From Mesodorylaimus sp. YZB2_4 (lineage: Eukaryota > Nematoda > Enoplea > Dorylaimida > Dorylaimidae): a stretch of DNA of 64,000 nt. Shown piece after piece: positions 35,270-47,600 of the stretch; within the stretch, counting starts at the first letter, position 1, and each line of letters starts with the position of its first letter. A program made the position numbers and the translations under genes. The notes beneath the pieces are model-generated. The model worked only from the letters and a program-made list of their open reading frames with translations, ran no database searches and was not told the origin of the DNA. Where the stretch lies: the NCBI GenBank assembly GCA_030248295.1, contig JASANH010001164.1, positions 124,001-188,000 of the forward strand, written 5' to 3'.

Positions 35270-38200
35270 TCAATTCGCCTCATTCAGAATTGTTTTCAAA
35301 AGTCCCCGAGCTTCCAAACATTTGCCATTCGAATCGATAGTAGCTGTACACAATCTCGATAATTTCGATTTAAACATAGGGTCTTCGGCCAACAAAGCCT
35401 CGCCGTCATTGCTGTGTGATTTTTCAGTCTGGAGCAGCTTTTGACGAGGAAGTGCCGCCGACTCCTTTTCCTCTTCTACCTCGTTCTCATACAAGTCCAA
35501 CTCCTGATATCGTATCTCCACACTCGAGTTCAATAGAGCGTCCATCATGACGGCTTGTTTGCTAAATATTTGGACCAATCGAGATCGTTCTTCACGCTCG
35601 TTATGCTCGTCAGGGTACGAGAAGTGAATGTAGAACGAAGGCAACTGCAGTTCGGCCTCAGTAGGTTGATGGATCTTCTGCCAACTACAGTCCTCCACGG
35701 GCAATGTTAGCAGGGCAATATGCTTCGATGGGTCCAATATGCACAAGTACTCACGACTGACAGCCACGACCACGGATGCGTAAGCACAACCGCCAAAAGC
35801 AACAGGTCGTTCTATGTGTCCATTGAAGAAAGCAGCCCTGAAAAGAATGGGGAGCGTCGAACACCCTGAATAAGGGCTGGATAAGGGTCATCGTCTCATG
35901 CCATTTTTCATCCATAGCCAAGCACTACACAACGCACTCGAGGGTTACGGCACAAATAAATTGACAATCGTTTTTTACCCAGGCGGGAGTCGAACCCTCC
36001 CTTGTCAGTGCACACCCAGAGTGAGAGGCAGACGCCTTTACCCGCTCGGCCACGGCCCATACTCGCCCTCTCCCATAATCTAATAAAAGTATGGGCAGGG
36101 TAAAACCCCCTGCTGGGCCGGCCAAGACATTGAACCCTTGCCCTCGAAACCCCCTACCTCAGGTCCAGCAGGAAGAAAGAAAAGGAAGGAAGCAAAAACG
36201 ATCGAATTCTATCTTGGCTGGACCAAGACCTGACCTGACTGACCAAACCCTGGCCTCCAAGCACAGACCAATTGTCCAGCCAGCCTACAGTACTGTATTT
36301 GAACAGTCAAACAACTCACTCACTCGACTCGACCCGAACCTGACCTGGCCCGCACCTATCTCACACGCGATCAGATCAGGCTTGGGCGATCTGATCTGAT
36401 CTGATCTCTACCCCCTCCCCCTCCAAAAGCCCCCACCTAACCCAGCTGACCTTGCCCACCCGTACTTACCCATAGACAGGCAGTTTCACACACGCTGTCA
36501 GATATTCCCATTTCACGTGTTCTTGAGAATGGAACGACGCCGTTTTATACGCGTTCAGCAGATGGTTCTCCAACCCTCGACATCCTGGTGCGGGAATCGA
36601 CCAGCCGAAAAGAGAGAACCTTTTAGTCGATGCAGCGTGGTATGATGGTAAAATTTCGTCCAATTTATCTCTAAAACGACGTAAAAAGGGTGTCGTAGGT
36701 ATCTTATGTGTGATGCATTCTTACTTGACGAAATGCAACGTATGCGTCGACGAATTATACGGGCCCCATGACAGAACCATATCGTAAGCAGTCAGTTGAA
36801 GGCAGACGTCGAGCGGGCACGGATATAGACCGCTCATTATGCATTCTTTGGCGTCTCGAAACAAAATATCCGTTTCCACGTCACCCATTTCGATCAACTG
36901 AAAGAAGAAAATCTTGATTCACAGATCACGCATCATGCAGAAAATACATCTACACTTCTACAGTAGGTGCTGCCTATGGATTGTTGAAAACACAGTGGCC
37001 CCTATACAGCATCCAGCACAAACTAAGCAGCTCTTACCTGCATTTGCCTTCGCTTGCTCAAATACACATTCCTGCGCACAATGACCAATGGCTCATCCAC
37101 CATCCGCTCTTCTTCGCTGGCAGTCGTGAAGCGCTGCAACATTTCTCGCCATTGCAGTCGAATCGCAAAAGGACAATGATGCGGTTTCATCTGGATCTCT
37201 AAAATATGCAAGCTTTTATGGACGCGCAGTGTGAGAGGCCCATTCATTACACACTAGTTGATCCAGACAAATATATCTGACTGAGCGAGCTCTCATCTTC
37301 AGTCAGGTATCTCCAGGTCCAGGAATCAGAAGTCAGTCTACATACTACACAGGAAGCGCGTGGGTTGGAAAAAAATTTCCAGGCACTCCCTAGCTTAATT
37401 GTAGGCAGTCAAGATGCAACTGAAAGCGCGATTATCACATCTCCAAATGTTGTGTAAAGAACCCTCCATACTACACTTTTTTGCAGCACACACACTTGGG
37501 CGGATAAGAAAAAAGGCTAGTCCCAGCTTTCTCTTCATCGTCGCATTGAAGTAAAGGCGCCTTCAAGTTATAAAAAAAAATTGAAGTAAAGGTGCCTTCA
37601 AGTTGTAGTGCACTAACCGAGCAAAGGAGAAGACATCCACAATGCAAACAGCTGATCCGCTTTATTGTAATTTGTGACTCCCTCATGTTCGTAAATTAGT
37701 CGTAGCAGCTGATCAGCAGTCGCCATTCGACCACCTTGAACTTTAAAAACGAGTCCTCTGCGATCCGGCAAGAAAACACATATGTCTATGATTTCTAAAA
37801 AGAAAAATAAAGATTTAAAAATAGAAAAAGATCAAAAGTATTAAACAAACCTTTCATTTTTTGTTCATGGGATCGCGGTGATTGGCGAACGTCAAAAGGA
37901 GGCAAATTAAAACGGCCCAAAGGCGACGCAGTCGGTAACGGAGTTTCAAGGATGTTGTCTTCAGTGTGAGTCAAGGTGAAGGTCTAAAAAACTTGAAGGT
38001 AAATATGAGACGATAACCAAGCAGGCACAAAATATATTTTGGCGAACTAGATACTATCGACCATCTGTTTTAAAGTAAGATCATCTGGACCAGCATCAGC
38101 CTGACCCGACCCAAAATGCACGATTTTGAAGGTGAAACTCGAAAATTGGAGAATACTTCTGCTATCGCATATATTCGCTCAGAAAATCCCATAATTTTAT

Positions 38201-38830
38201 AACATGTCTCAGAAAAGCGAAACGCAAACGCGATGCTGGCATCTGACTCATACTTGCACAATTCTTACCTCTGGATGCAATTTGATATCCGGCAAATTGA
38301 CACCACGACTTTCACTTAATTTTCTCCTAGCAGGACTTTTCGGGGGCTGATCGGCCGCGCCGCTCAATTTTCTGGGAGACCACGCAGTTGTTGTCAAACC
38401 ATCCGATACTGAAATGACACGAAGTGACATTAATCGATAATCGATCGATATTTCTTTCAACTTCATAATGTAACTGTGATGGGCAAAGGTGCAACATACA
38501 CATCTACCTTTGATCGGTAGAAACGGGGCCTTATCGTAGTCTTGAAAGTAGTTCCCGTGGAAAACCCGTTGAGTGATCAGCAGAAGAAGCTGCCTATGCA
38601 TGCATTAGCTGTTTTCGCATTGGAAAATAAACACAAAAAGTAAACATACGCCTAAAGAATTTTTCAACCTTTGACCCATCTGCCACCATCGTCCCCATCT
38701 AGGATGCCACCTGCCCTACAAACTTTGCACAGATGTTAAAAATGTAATACTTACAAGGCAACGAAAGAACATTTCTGGACTCCAAACGTCGTTCGCCAAC
38801 GGCATAATACTTTCCCATCGTAGCAGCCAT
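35270..38830 (-). CDS. frmd8: FERM-domain protein FRMD8 (iTAP/Bili type)
   Basis: Minus-strand exons in translation order: 38601-38508, 38408-38269, 37983-37851, 37794-37618, 37198-37038, 36897-36725, 36670-36470 and 35837-35270; 548 aa from an ATG at 38601. A better-looking first exon with its own ATG (38830-38755, MAATMGKYYAVGERR, GTAAGT donor) lies upstream but ends in phase 1 and needs an unplaced small exon, so the true N-terminus is uncertain. FERM F1 and the F1/F2 join read DQLFALWMSSPLLEIQMKPH, F2 has RRNVYLSKRR and DKLDEILPSY, and F3 begins KLPVYGAAFFNGHIERP, all close to FRMD8 as known from vertebrates. The C-terminus keeps LSRLCTATI. FRMD8 binds iRhoms and stabilises ADAM17 complexes; fly Bili modulates Wnt receptors. 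A SINE sits in the last intron. Confidence 0.87.
35905..36058 (-). repeat. tRNA-derived SINE, copy B
   Basis: On the minus strand: an A box (TGGCCGAGCGGGTAAAGG), a Leu/Ser-tRNA-like D arm, a B box (GGTTCGACTCC) and a tail ending TGCTTGGCTATGGATG. The acceptor stem does not pair, so it is not a functional tRNA. The tail and B-box half match copy A at 13.2 kb. It lies within the last FRMD8 intron in the sense orientation of that gene. Confidence 0.7.
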
Positions 38831-39257
38831 ATTTTCTCACGAACGATTCTGATTTTTCAACCACAAAATCTCGACCACCACCTTGTCTGCGTCAGTTCTT
38901 CAAATGTGGATCTGCAAGGTGGAAAGTCTGCACAAATATGAAACCAGTCGTCAACATAAATTCTTATAGCCCTCTGCATACAACGTACGCCTACGCGTAT
39001 ATTATAGATATCTCCAGAGAAAAACAGGCTGCGTACACATCACGTGGCCTAGTCACCGGGTCACGTGTCGGGTGGCAACCAAACCAGAGTGCACGTAAAA
39101 TGAGTCTACGCTGCGTAAAAGACAGATTAGCCTCTATTGAACTCAAAACTGGTCGGAACTCGATATCTTACGCAGATAGGCAGACCAGTTCAAAATCGGT
39201 GCCCTACGTCCCACGAATGCCGAATATTTTAGAATAAAACGATAACCTAAAAAAATA
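38831..39257. promoter_or_regulatory. Bidirectional promoter between frmd8 and the ChaC gene
   Basis: The two genes are head-to-head with 427 bases between their outermost ATGs. The interval contains two CACGTG E-boxes at 39041-39046 and 39062-39067, 21 bp apart (two helical turns), the second in the extended context GTCACGTGTC typical of MITF/TFEB-type bHLH sites. A plus-strand ORF covering the interval has no family support. Confidence 0.55.
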
Positions 39258-40150
39258 ATGTGGGTCTTCGGTTATGGCTCCCTAATTTGGTCACCGAACA
39301 TCCCGTACGTTCGCGAAATGGCCGGATATGTGAAAGGATATCGGAGAAGGTTCTATCAAGCGAGTCCCGATCACAGAGGTACTTTCGAAAGGGTATGGGC
39401 TTTAAAACTTATGTACAGCTTATTTTCACGAATTCACGTGCTGTAGTGATTTCCGTTTTCAGCCTGGAAGAACCGTAACGTTAGTCCCGGACGAAGAGGT
39501 TCGTAAGTTCAAATTAGTACGATTTTATCGATTGATCAGTTTATACAGCAGTTTGTGCTTCTAGCAGACATAGCAAAAGATTGATATAGAATGCGCGGGA
39601 AATTCAAAATTTAAAAGCCGCATGTTCTCATTTTTTAGGGAACGGTATGGGGCCGAGCGTATGAAGTTTCCGGTGAGAATGAAGCAACAGTTCGTCGGTA
39701 TTTGGATCACCGAGAAAAGGCCGGCTACGGGGTGCAGCAGATTGTGTTCCACCCACACCCAAAGTTTGACGTAGACCCATTCGAAGTAGAGGTGTACATA
39801 TCACCACCAACTGATAACGAGTACTACATCGGACCCGAACCCATCTTGGACATCGCTGAGAGGGTATGGTGCCCCTAGTATGTGTCCATAAGTCATGTGC
39901 ACTACCTTGTGTCCTGCAGGTGGTCACTTGCGTCGGCCCGTCAGGTACAAATATCGAGTACGTGCTGAGGCTAGCTCACGCTATTCGACAATTAGAAGCT
40001 GCCATGGAAGATGACGATGATCATTTGGTTGAATTAGAGGCCCAAGTTTTACGTTTGTGCCGCCTTCGTGGAATCTATGATCCAGTTCTGAGTGAACTAG
40101 GCTACGGAGATCAGACGAGCTTCTTCAGAGCTATCCAAAATGGAGTCTGA
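39258..40150 (+). CDS. chac2: ChaC-type gamma-glutamylcyclotransferase (glutathione-specific)
   Basis: Exons 39258-39392, 39463-39498, 39639-39863 and 39920-40150; 208 aa. It begins directly with the substrate-binding motif [11 protein letters not shown], as CHAC2 does. It continues [34 protein letters not shown] and [10 protein letters not shown], where the Glu of REK is the catalytic acid/base of the family, then [13 protein letters not shown] and [14 protein letters not shown]. By family it cleaves glutathione to 5-oxoproline and Cys-Gly in the cytosol. The C-terminus is longer than CHAC2, with an acidic MEDDDD stretch and a terminal helix. The exon 2 donor (GTTCGT at 39499) is unusual, but the nearby GTAAGT breaks the conserved frame. 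It may share a promoter with frmd8. Confidence 0.9.
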
Positions 40151-40290
40151 CTCTGGTCTGGCTCATTAGTGCAAGGATGTAGTGGTCAATGTTTAGGTAC
40201 CTTCGCGTGATGCATGCATGATTGTATGGCTATTGCATGGATGGAAAGGTGGTGTGTGGTGTGGCCTGCTGGCTGTTAGAGCACAGGGAT

Positions 40291-40307
40291 GGGGGGGGGG
40301 GGGGGGG
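40291..40307. repeat. Poly-G tract (17 nt)
   Basis: Uninterrupted G17 downstream of the ChaC stop. Similar homopolymers occur near 18.76 kb (G) and 63.6 kb (C); lengths may be inexact in the assembly. Confidence 0.9.
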
Positions 40308-40372
40308 ACAACGTGTACTTCACAAAGGACGTTGGAGAGTAAATGAGTGCTCAGGGGTCAGTGTGTGGTAAG

Positions 40373-40451
40373 ACATGTCTTAGAAAAGCGCAACGCAAAC
40401 ACGATGCTGGCATCTGACTCCTACTTGCACAATGCTTACCTCTGGATGCAG
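40373..40451. repeat. Displaced copy of an frmd8 intron/exon fragment
   Basis: This segment closely matches 38203-38277, covering the GATGCTGGCATCTGACTC core through TTACCTCTGGATGCA, which spans an frmd8 exon 3' end and its donor. It lies 2.1 kb away in the same orientation, beyond the ChaC gene. Five or six mismatches were seen over about 75 bases. Confidence 0.8.
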
Positions 40452-41248
40452 ATGCAGAGTCTTATTTCTGTAGATTCGTGTGCCAAGAGGCCATCTCGCT
40501 TACAAGTTGATTAAATTTGGTATCACGTTTTTCGAGTTGCCTCCCTTGTATGGTGAGGTTATTTACTACGGCTTCAGGGCGCCGGAAAAAGATGATGTAA
40601 GGGTGATTCTGATCTCGAGCTCACATTGCAGGTACAATGCAGCCAGACGTGCGCGTGCCCCATGTTAGTCCACCTCTCCACCTCAGTATTGTGGGGCGTG
40701 TCTCGACGCCCCGAGCGGTCAGTGACACACGTGTTCAGAGGACAGGTCACATTCTCTGATATTGACTTCCTTGGCGACGCTCGTTCTCACCGATCGATGC
40801 GCTTACATGATTACTCAGAGCAGACACAATGACGTGGAGCAGGAACGTTATTCTAGACTAGGGAAAGGCATATCTGCAAAGATGAGTGCACTTTACTTTG
40901 CCTCACACTATCACAAGATCATGTGAGAAATGATGGGCGATCTTGTCGTACTACGTATACAATATTGTACTGTACAGTTAAAACTGGCTACTGTATGTTG
41001 ACTATATGGACAATGAGCAACAGATGGAGATCAGCGTTATTGGGGTTGCACAGAACCAGTGCCGTCACTTTTAGGAGCTTTAAATTTGAAATTACCGCTT
41101 CCAAGCGTAAGTGTTAGGTTGTCTGCTAGAAGCCGCCGCTGTTCAGTTTTGACATGAAACGACAAACGATGGATGATTACCAGGCAAGAACTGCCAAACT
41201 CAGGGCGGTTCAAACTTTTCCTCTCGCTGGTGTTCAAACCTGCCTGAT
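40452..41248. other. Intergenic; possible 5' exon of the SMYD gene
   Basis: A segment at about 41070-41108 (TTTTAG, then a short open frame reading SFKFEITASK, then GTAAGT) may be an upstream SMYD exon, because the annotated SET N-terminus looks short. Otherwise nothing recognised. Confidence 0.35.
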
Positions 41249-44200
41249 ATGGGGCAAATATTCGAAGAATTGCCTTACGCGTACGTAGTGTCAACTCCCA
41301 AAAAGACTCAAATCTGTCATTTCTGTCTCAAGCACTCTTCGTAAGTTTCTAGTTTTAGTTCCAGTGTACTTTGTTTGCCTTCATCCAAATGTCTTGGATT
41401 TAGTGAGTCACTTCGGCGATGTTCTCGATGTCGATTTGCTCATTATTGCAATGAGAATTGCCAGGTATAGGCCTACTTCTTGAACTGCTTTTTATTTTCA
41501 CTTGATGCTGAAAAAAAAGAAATATTTTTAAGAGATCCGCTTGGAACGATCACTCAAAAGAATGCGGTTGTTTGGTCAGAGTTCAACCGAACGTTCCCAC
41601 GGACATGGCGCGTATAATGGCTCGAATTCTATTCAAACAACAGCTACTGGTAAGACCCTTCAGTGTTTTAGACAGGGTCAGGATCTTTGTCGCGTCATCC
41701 AAGTTACCTATAGCGACGTCTGCTGTCTGCTTCTTGGACAGATACGCCTCTAAGAAATTTCCAAGGCCCCTTAGAAACCGCCTCCAGCTCAAACTTTGTG
41801 GACATCTAACGAATAGTGCTCTGGGCATCCAAGAATGTGCTGCTTTTTGCGCTAAGTTCGCCTTTCCTTCAGGCTGCCACCGAATCGCCTGAAAGCACTG
41901 ACAGAAAGCGACCTTTCGAATCTTTAATATCACGTGAGTATTTATTGATGCAGGAAATACAATATTCTCCAATTTTCATATTTTTAGATGTCAAAGAAAT
42001 TCAAAACGATTTGCTTCGAATGGAACATTTTAGTCACATTTGCGCCATCATCAAAGAGTATATGGGCAGCGAAATGCTTCCTCCTGTTTCAGACTTGCTC
42101 GAGATTTATGGCAAGGTGAGTCAGCAATGCTTTTGCTTTGTCTAGCAGTGTAATAGGCTAAATAGCCCGACATTAAAGATACCGCTGGGAGCGGATGGTC
42201 TCGAAAACCCTCCAGGCAGACCTCCTAGTTGTGGGAGCCTGAGACATCAACCCGACGGGTTTCTGCCTCTCCTAAGGCAACTGATACGCTGTATGCGCCG
42301 GCCAGTCAACAACCACATACACCACCCACGCTACGGGCCAGACACGATTACTACACTAGCGCGAAACTGAGAATTTCGGTTGACACGAGTTTCTGAACTT
42401 ATCGATCGATCGATGTTTTAGATTTGTGTAAATTCTTTGAACATTCTCGACGATGATGGCAATTCAATTGGCACGGGACTTTATCTCGATTTGTCCATCA
42501 TCGACCACTCGTGCCATCCGGATGCCGTCATTGTGTTCACTGGTCCAAAGGCAATCTTGAATTATATCGGGAACGAGAAACCTGAAAATGTGAATTTGAA
42601 ACAAGTGAGTGGGTTTGCTAAGTATGGGCAGTCTGGGTGTAATTTGCATTTACATATATATATATATATATATATATACATAAACATATATCTTTAATTA
42701 TTACCATGATTTTAACTTCGTGGGGAACAAACTATTTGTCGTGACTTTTTGCAAAATAATGCGGTGACGGCACTTGGCGATAACTCTCTCGTTTTTTAAT
42801 CCATTATGTTTTGGGTAGGTCAAACATGATCGACCACAGATCAAAAAGTAGGGGGACGTCCTCACGTGCTCATAGATGGTGTTTGCCGTTTTTGGCAGTT
42901 TCGTCTTCATTTGAACCCATTGGATTTTTTTGCAGGTCTGGATCAGCTATATAGAATTACTCTCTACTTCAACGGAACGGCGACGAGAATTGAGGGAGCA
43001 TTATTATTTCAATTGCTCGTGTTCTAGCTGCGATGACTTACTGCGGGTGAGTCAGCTTTTTAAAAAATCGCTTTGATATTGAATTCAAACTTTTTTCTTT
43101 CAGGATCAAAGAATGGAATCTTTGAAGTGCCCTAACGAAGACTGCGATGGGTGTGTTGTTATGTCGGATGGTGAGTTCAGATTTCTCGTGGTCATTGGTC
43201 GAAATTGTTATGTCTTATTGTTTCAGCTGACACGGGAATGTGCGAAACATGCGGCACCTCAACCACGGATGTCGATACGGGTATCACCATGATGCAACGT
43301 ATAAAATGGCTGTTTGAGAAACTCGATTCGTTTCGGAAAGAAGAAGGTACGGGTTTGTATGAGACGTCCGGGTCCCTGTTATTGGAGGGTGTGACAGGTA
43401 GAGTTTTTGCTAAAAACCTGGTTTTCCAACATGCAGTATCAGCAACGCTCGTCAAAGTCAGGAGGAGGTCAGCTGCCAAAATCTCATGCTGTTTCTTGGT
43501 TTTCCTAAAAGGGCCTCGAGATTTCTTAATAATCCTATGCAAAAATTTTTATCAAAAACCTCAGAAGGGTCGGTATTGCTGTTCTCCCTGTTTTGGATGC
43601 TGCTGACCTTTTCCGTGGCTGAGGCATCATCCCGACGGGTAGTGATGCTCCCAGGTGCCGTGCCAACTCCATGCAGAGGGTCGATTTTCAGGCGAGATTC
43701 GACAGAACTGTTTTATGCTGTCAAATAATCTCGCTTGTTTTATTTAGATTTCGCTAGCATTTACGATCATTCAACGAGTCTTTTGAAAGAGGCTGAAAGC
43801 GTCTTACATCCAGTGAACATCTATTTGATTCGGCTGCTAGATTACGCTTCTGATGCTGCTATTCGCGAAGAAAAATGGCCTCAGGCTGTGGAGTACGGAA
43901 CGGCTGTTTTGCGCGGATACAGGTGTGAGCTGATCCTGAATGTCCTCTTTTTTCACTTAAATTTCCATTTCAGAGAACATTATCCCCGTGGACATCCGTC
44001 AGTGTCCTATTGTTTGGCTGAAGTTGGGAAAATTTTGCAATTTTTGGGACGATTGGAAGAAGCGGAGCTGTTTCTTCAACGAGTAAGGCAAAACTAGTTT
44101 TTTTAAGGTTATAGTTGGGTTTTATTTCTAGGCCCGCACCGAGGTAAGAATATCGCACGGTGAACAACATCCGTTTTATGACACCATCTCAGGCTTATTA

Positions 44201-44260
44201 TTCACTTGTCAGGAAGAACGGCGAGTTCAGCTTTCTAGAACACAACTAATGGTTGCTTAG
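41249..44260 (+). CDS. SMYD-family SET/MYND lysine methyltransferase
   Basis: Twelve exons: 41249-41340, 41404-41464, 41533-41649, 41873-41933, 41988-42115, 42422-42604, 42936-43046, 43104-43170, 43227-43346, 43748-43922, 43974-44082 and 44132-44260; 450 aa. The MYND zinc finger is complete across three exons (QICHFCLKHS, LRRCSRCRFAHYCNENC, WNDHSKECGC). The SET core has GTGLYLDLSIIDHSCHPDA, equivalent to the family NHSC motif, and the cysteine-rich post-SET is YYFNCSCSSCDDLL. A helical C-terminal domain follows, as in SMYD1/2/3. The start is uncertain because the first SET strands before MYND appear short, so an upstream exon is likely. By family it methylates histone or cytosolic protein lysines. 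Which SMYD subtype cannot be decided from this reading. Confidence 0.87.
42178..42275. repeat. Dispersed repeat, copy in a SMYD intron
   Basis: Shares GGGAGCGGATGGTCTC and GAGACATCAACCCGA-GGGTTTCTGCCTC with 57998-58092. Both lack coding signs. A shorter related piece occurs near 43617-43645 in another SMYD intron. Confidence 0.65.
42653..42678. repeat. TA dinucleotide microsatellite
   Basis: About 12-13 TA units in an intron of the SMYD gene. Confidence 0.9.
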
Positions 44261-44658
44261 AGTTGCTGTGCGGGGTAAGACAGTACCTGCGCCAAGACTT
44301 TTAAAATGGTTTCCTGTCCTGTCATTGTTGCGCTGCTCGATATAGACTGACCTTTTATTGTGCTTCTGAACGTTTGAGAACGAGGCTACACAATTCAGAA
44401 GAATTGGAGGCCAAAGTTATGTCTGGGTTCAAGTGTTCTCGACGGGTTTTTACAATCAGCTGAAAAACGGAAATAGGGACGAGCAAGGTGGCAATTAAGC
44501 GGTTATATTTTGCATCGTAAATCGATGGTTTGAGCAAAGTGCAAACCAATTAGATACTCTAAGTACAAGAGTCCCGTCCACTGGGGCACTAGCACACTTG
44601 AGTCACCCGTCGACTAGGCGACACGATAACGTAGCACCTAGCTGACTGCACAACATGA
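44261..44658. other. Tail-to-tail spacer between SMYD and eag genes
   Basis: About 400 bases holding both 3' UTRs. No further gene recognised and no confident AATAAA on either strand. Confidence 0.5.
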
Positions 44659-47600
44659 TTACACGTCCAAGGACGAAGAACCAAACGATTCCCATTTCTG
44701 TTTTGATCGTTTGGATAAAGATGTGTCCGAAGCGCGACTACTCTTGTTACTCGAGGCAGCCGTGTCAACACCCCCGCTCACATGGCTGGGTGGGGTTGGC
44801 ACGTCGACTGTGGTCGTCCGCGGTGTCTGAACCATGCCGGGCACATTCGTACTTGATAACTGAGTGCGAGATGATGACACGGCTGGTATGTGTCCGACCA
44901 GTGGGCTGCTGGCATCCGATATGTCGACGTGGACTCGATTGTTCTTCATGTCGGTTAGCTGGTCCTCGATTTGGAGCAGTTTGTTGGCCACGTTCTCCAT
45001 GTACGTCTTGAACTCATTTCGCATATGTATTAGGGAATGGCTCAATCGTTTCATGTCCTCTGCACTCATTTGGGTTGTACCGGGCGAGTGATAGCCTGCA
45101 GCCGGCGCGTATCCATCTTCTCTATATGAGGGCAGCCCAGTGGCAGAACTGATGGATCTCTTGGAGTGGCTTCCACTCGATGATGACTCCTCTTCTTCGA
45201 TTTCGGTCAGGTCCTTGTACGATTTCGACGTCTTCCTCCTCTCTTCGGGATGCCTCGACTCCTGTCGGCCCATTTTGCTATCCGACTTTTTCGAACTGAT
45301 TGAACTGACAGAATTGTGCTTGCTCTTTAAACCCTGTGACCACTCACATGTCACAACTGGATGGTTAGGTCTACACTGTCTCACCTGATCACTCTCGCTC
45401 TGCGCATTTGGAGAGGCTCGATGATGTCGTTCACGAATTCTGGCCAGTAATTTCCTGACTGGATGGTCATCTCCGATAATCATTTTTTCATGTTTCCGTT
45501 TGGCCTCCAATTCTTTTTCGCGTCTGACATCCACAATCTTTCGAAATTTGATCTAAATTGCACAAACCCTGTTTTAATCGCGTTAGGCCTTTCCTCCCTC
45601 ACTTTCCTTAAAAAGACAACATCACTGTGGCTGCTTATAGCTGGGGGAAAGTGCCTTCTAGTTTTCTTTATTCGAGTGCCCTTTAAGGGGTGTCAGTAAG
45701 AAGCTTGTTTTAATCTATCTCCTTATTTTCAAGGATAGCAGGTGTTGTGTTTTCCAAGCATCACGTAGACCTAATCTATTATGCATAGTGAACTGACCTA
45801 CCCGATTGCGTAAATTGTACGTAAGCACTAAATTCCTGGCAAATGAGTTGGCGAAGGCTTGGTAGAAATGAAGTACTTCCAATAGCTTATCGCGTTTTAT
45901 CGTGTGCAAATCGGAGTATGTCAAAGCGCGTACATTAGCAGCCGATTGTCCAACACTCGGTTCTTTCCAGAATTCGTCACCAAATACGTCTCCTTTGCCT
46001 TAAATAGACGTACATGTGACTGGTGCGTGATGGCCAGAGACTGCGAGGGCGGACAAGCTCACACTCGTGATATCATGTGATAACCTTCTCCTATTGTGCT
46101 CGTACTGTAGGGGACACCTATTTAAAATGTCTGTTATAAATAACTTTCATGAGATGTTTGTCCGGAAGTCACGACCACCTCGGGCCCAGAGTGCATTATA
46201 TTGTGGTCAGAGTGCCAGTGTGTACTCTCGAGTGCAGGGTCTGCATTCATGAATCGTGTCATACCTAATATAGCCACAACCTCGTCGTCCTGAATAACCT
46301 CCAATGAGCCCGAAACCACAAACCACAAGGCGTCCACGGATTCGCCCGTGTGATAAAGCAGGTCCCCCGGTGCTGAATGGTTGGTTTGGAAATGCATGGC
46401 CAGTGATCTCAGGCAACCATCGGAAGCCAAGCGGAAACAAGAATGCTCATTGAATACCTTCCGATTCAAATGGACGCATATGTCGGCCTTCATGTCTTTG
46501 GGACAATAGCTGAGGACCTAAAAATTGAAGAAGTAAACTTTAGCCTGACAGAGAGCAGTTCACCTTCTTACTTTGACCGTATCAATTCCTTTGTTCATAG
46601 CCCACGTAGACACGACATAGTCCAGGACCCGCTCGGCCAATGTTTTGGGAACTTCGTGTAATTTGATGAACTCTCGGACATTGTTGATCATATCGTGATA
46701 TCGTACGGTGGCGGAAGTCATTTGTTGAATAATCGTGGTCATATGACCAAAGATGGTAGCGTAGAGTAGAGCTGCAAAGACAACTTGTCTAACCTTCGTC
46801 TTTAATGCTAGAGGGAGTATTTTTTAAATTTTTGAGGGGGCCCGCTCCGCCCCAGTTTCCCCATGGGTCTTTCAGGCCGATTTGCCTAAAGCCGGCCAGC
46901 AGTCTTCATGATAAGCGGGGCCGTGAGGTGACCAGCTTTCGCGGCAGCTTCCCTCTGTGTGTCTCCACTAGGATACTGGGCGAGAAGGGAGGGGCCTTAC
47001 CGACTGGTGTTCGCGGACCAGTTCCCTGATTCCCTACTCGTTCGGCGTCCGCCACTCGACGGCACCCGGTGAGTCGCCCATAGCCAGGTGTGCGATGCCA
47101 GCGACGGACTCACTAAATCGCGGTCGAAGTCCAGTTCCCACTCTAAGAACTGGCTACTAAATTGCCGTCCTCAGCCGGAACAGAACTGCGGCCTCCTGGT
47201 CAGGGTTGCTGGCCCCAGTAATGCGGACCGACCCCAGACCCGAGCCACGCGGCTCCAGTGTTAGGGGAGCAACCAGTGGAGCTTCCAGGCCAAAACAACC
47301 AGGGCCGTCAAAACTGATCCCAGACCCGAGACCCGAGCCCAGACCCGAGCCACGCGGCTCCAGTGTTAGGGGAGCAACCAGTGGAGCTTCCAGGCCAAAA
47401 CAACCAGGGCCGTCAAAACTGATCTCAGGATCAGCAGAACTTCTGTAACTTTTGCGATCGCATAGCACAAGTAACTTGATGACACTTTGTAATACGTCTG
47501 GGTCAGTACCATTGGATGAAGTGACCTAGTGACAGTGCACCACGCCAAAGACCTAGGCACCAATTAAGTCTTCCGACTTAGTCCATGATTTCCTGCCCAG

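Noticed and set aside
35980-36058. Functional tRNA-Leu/Ser gene on the minus strand
   Set aside because: A and B boxes are present, but the acceptor stem does not pair, the anticodon arm is poor, and the tail is shared with another repeat copy; called a SINE.
38938-39237. 99-residue plus-strand ORF in the frmd8/ChaC promoter interval
   Set aside because: No family resemblance; ends just before the ChaC start and probably arises by chance.
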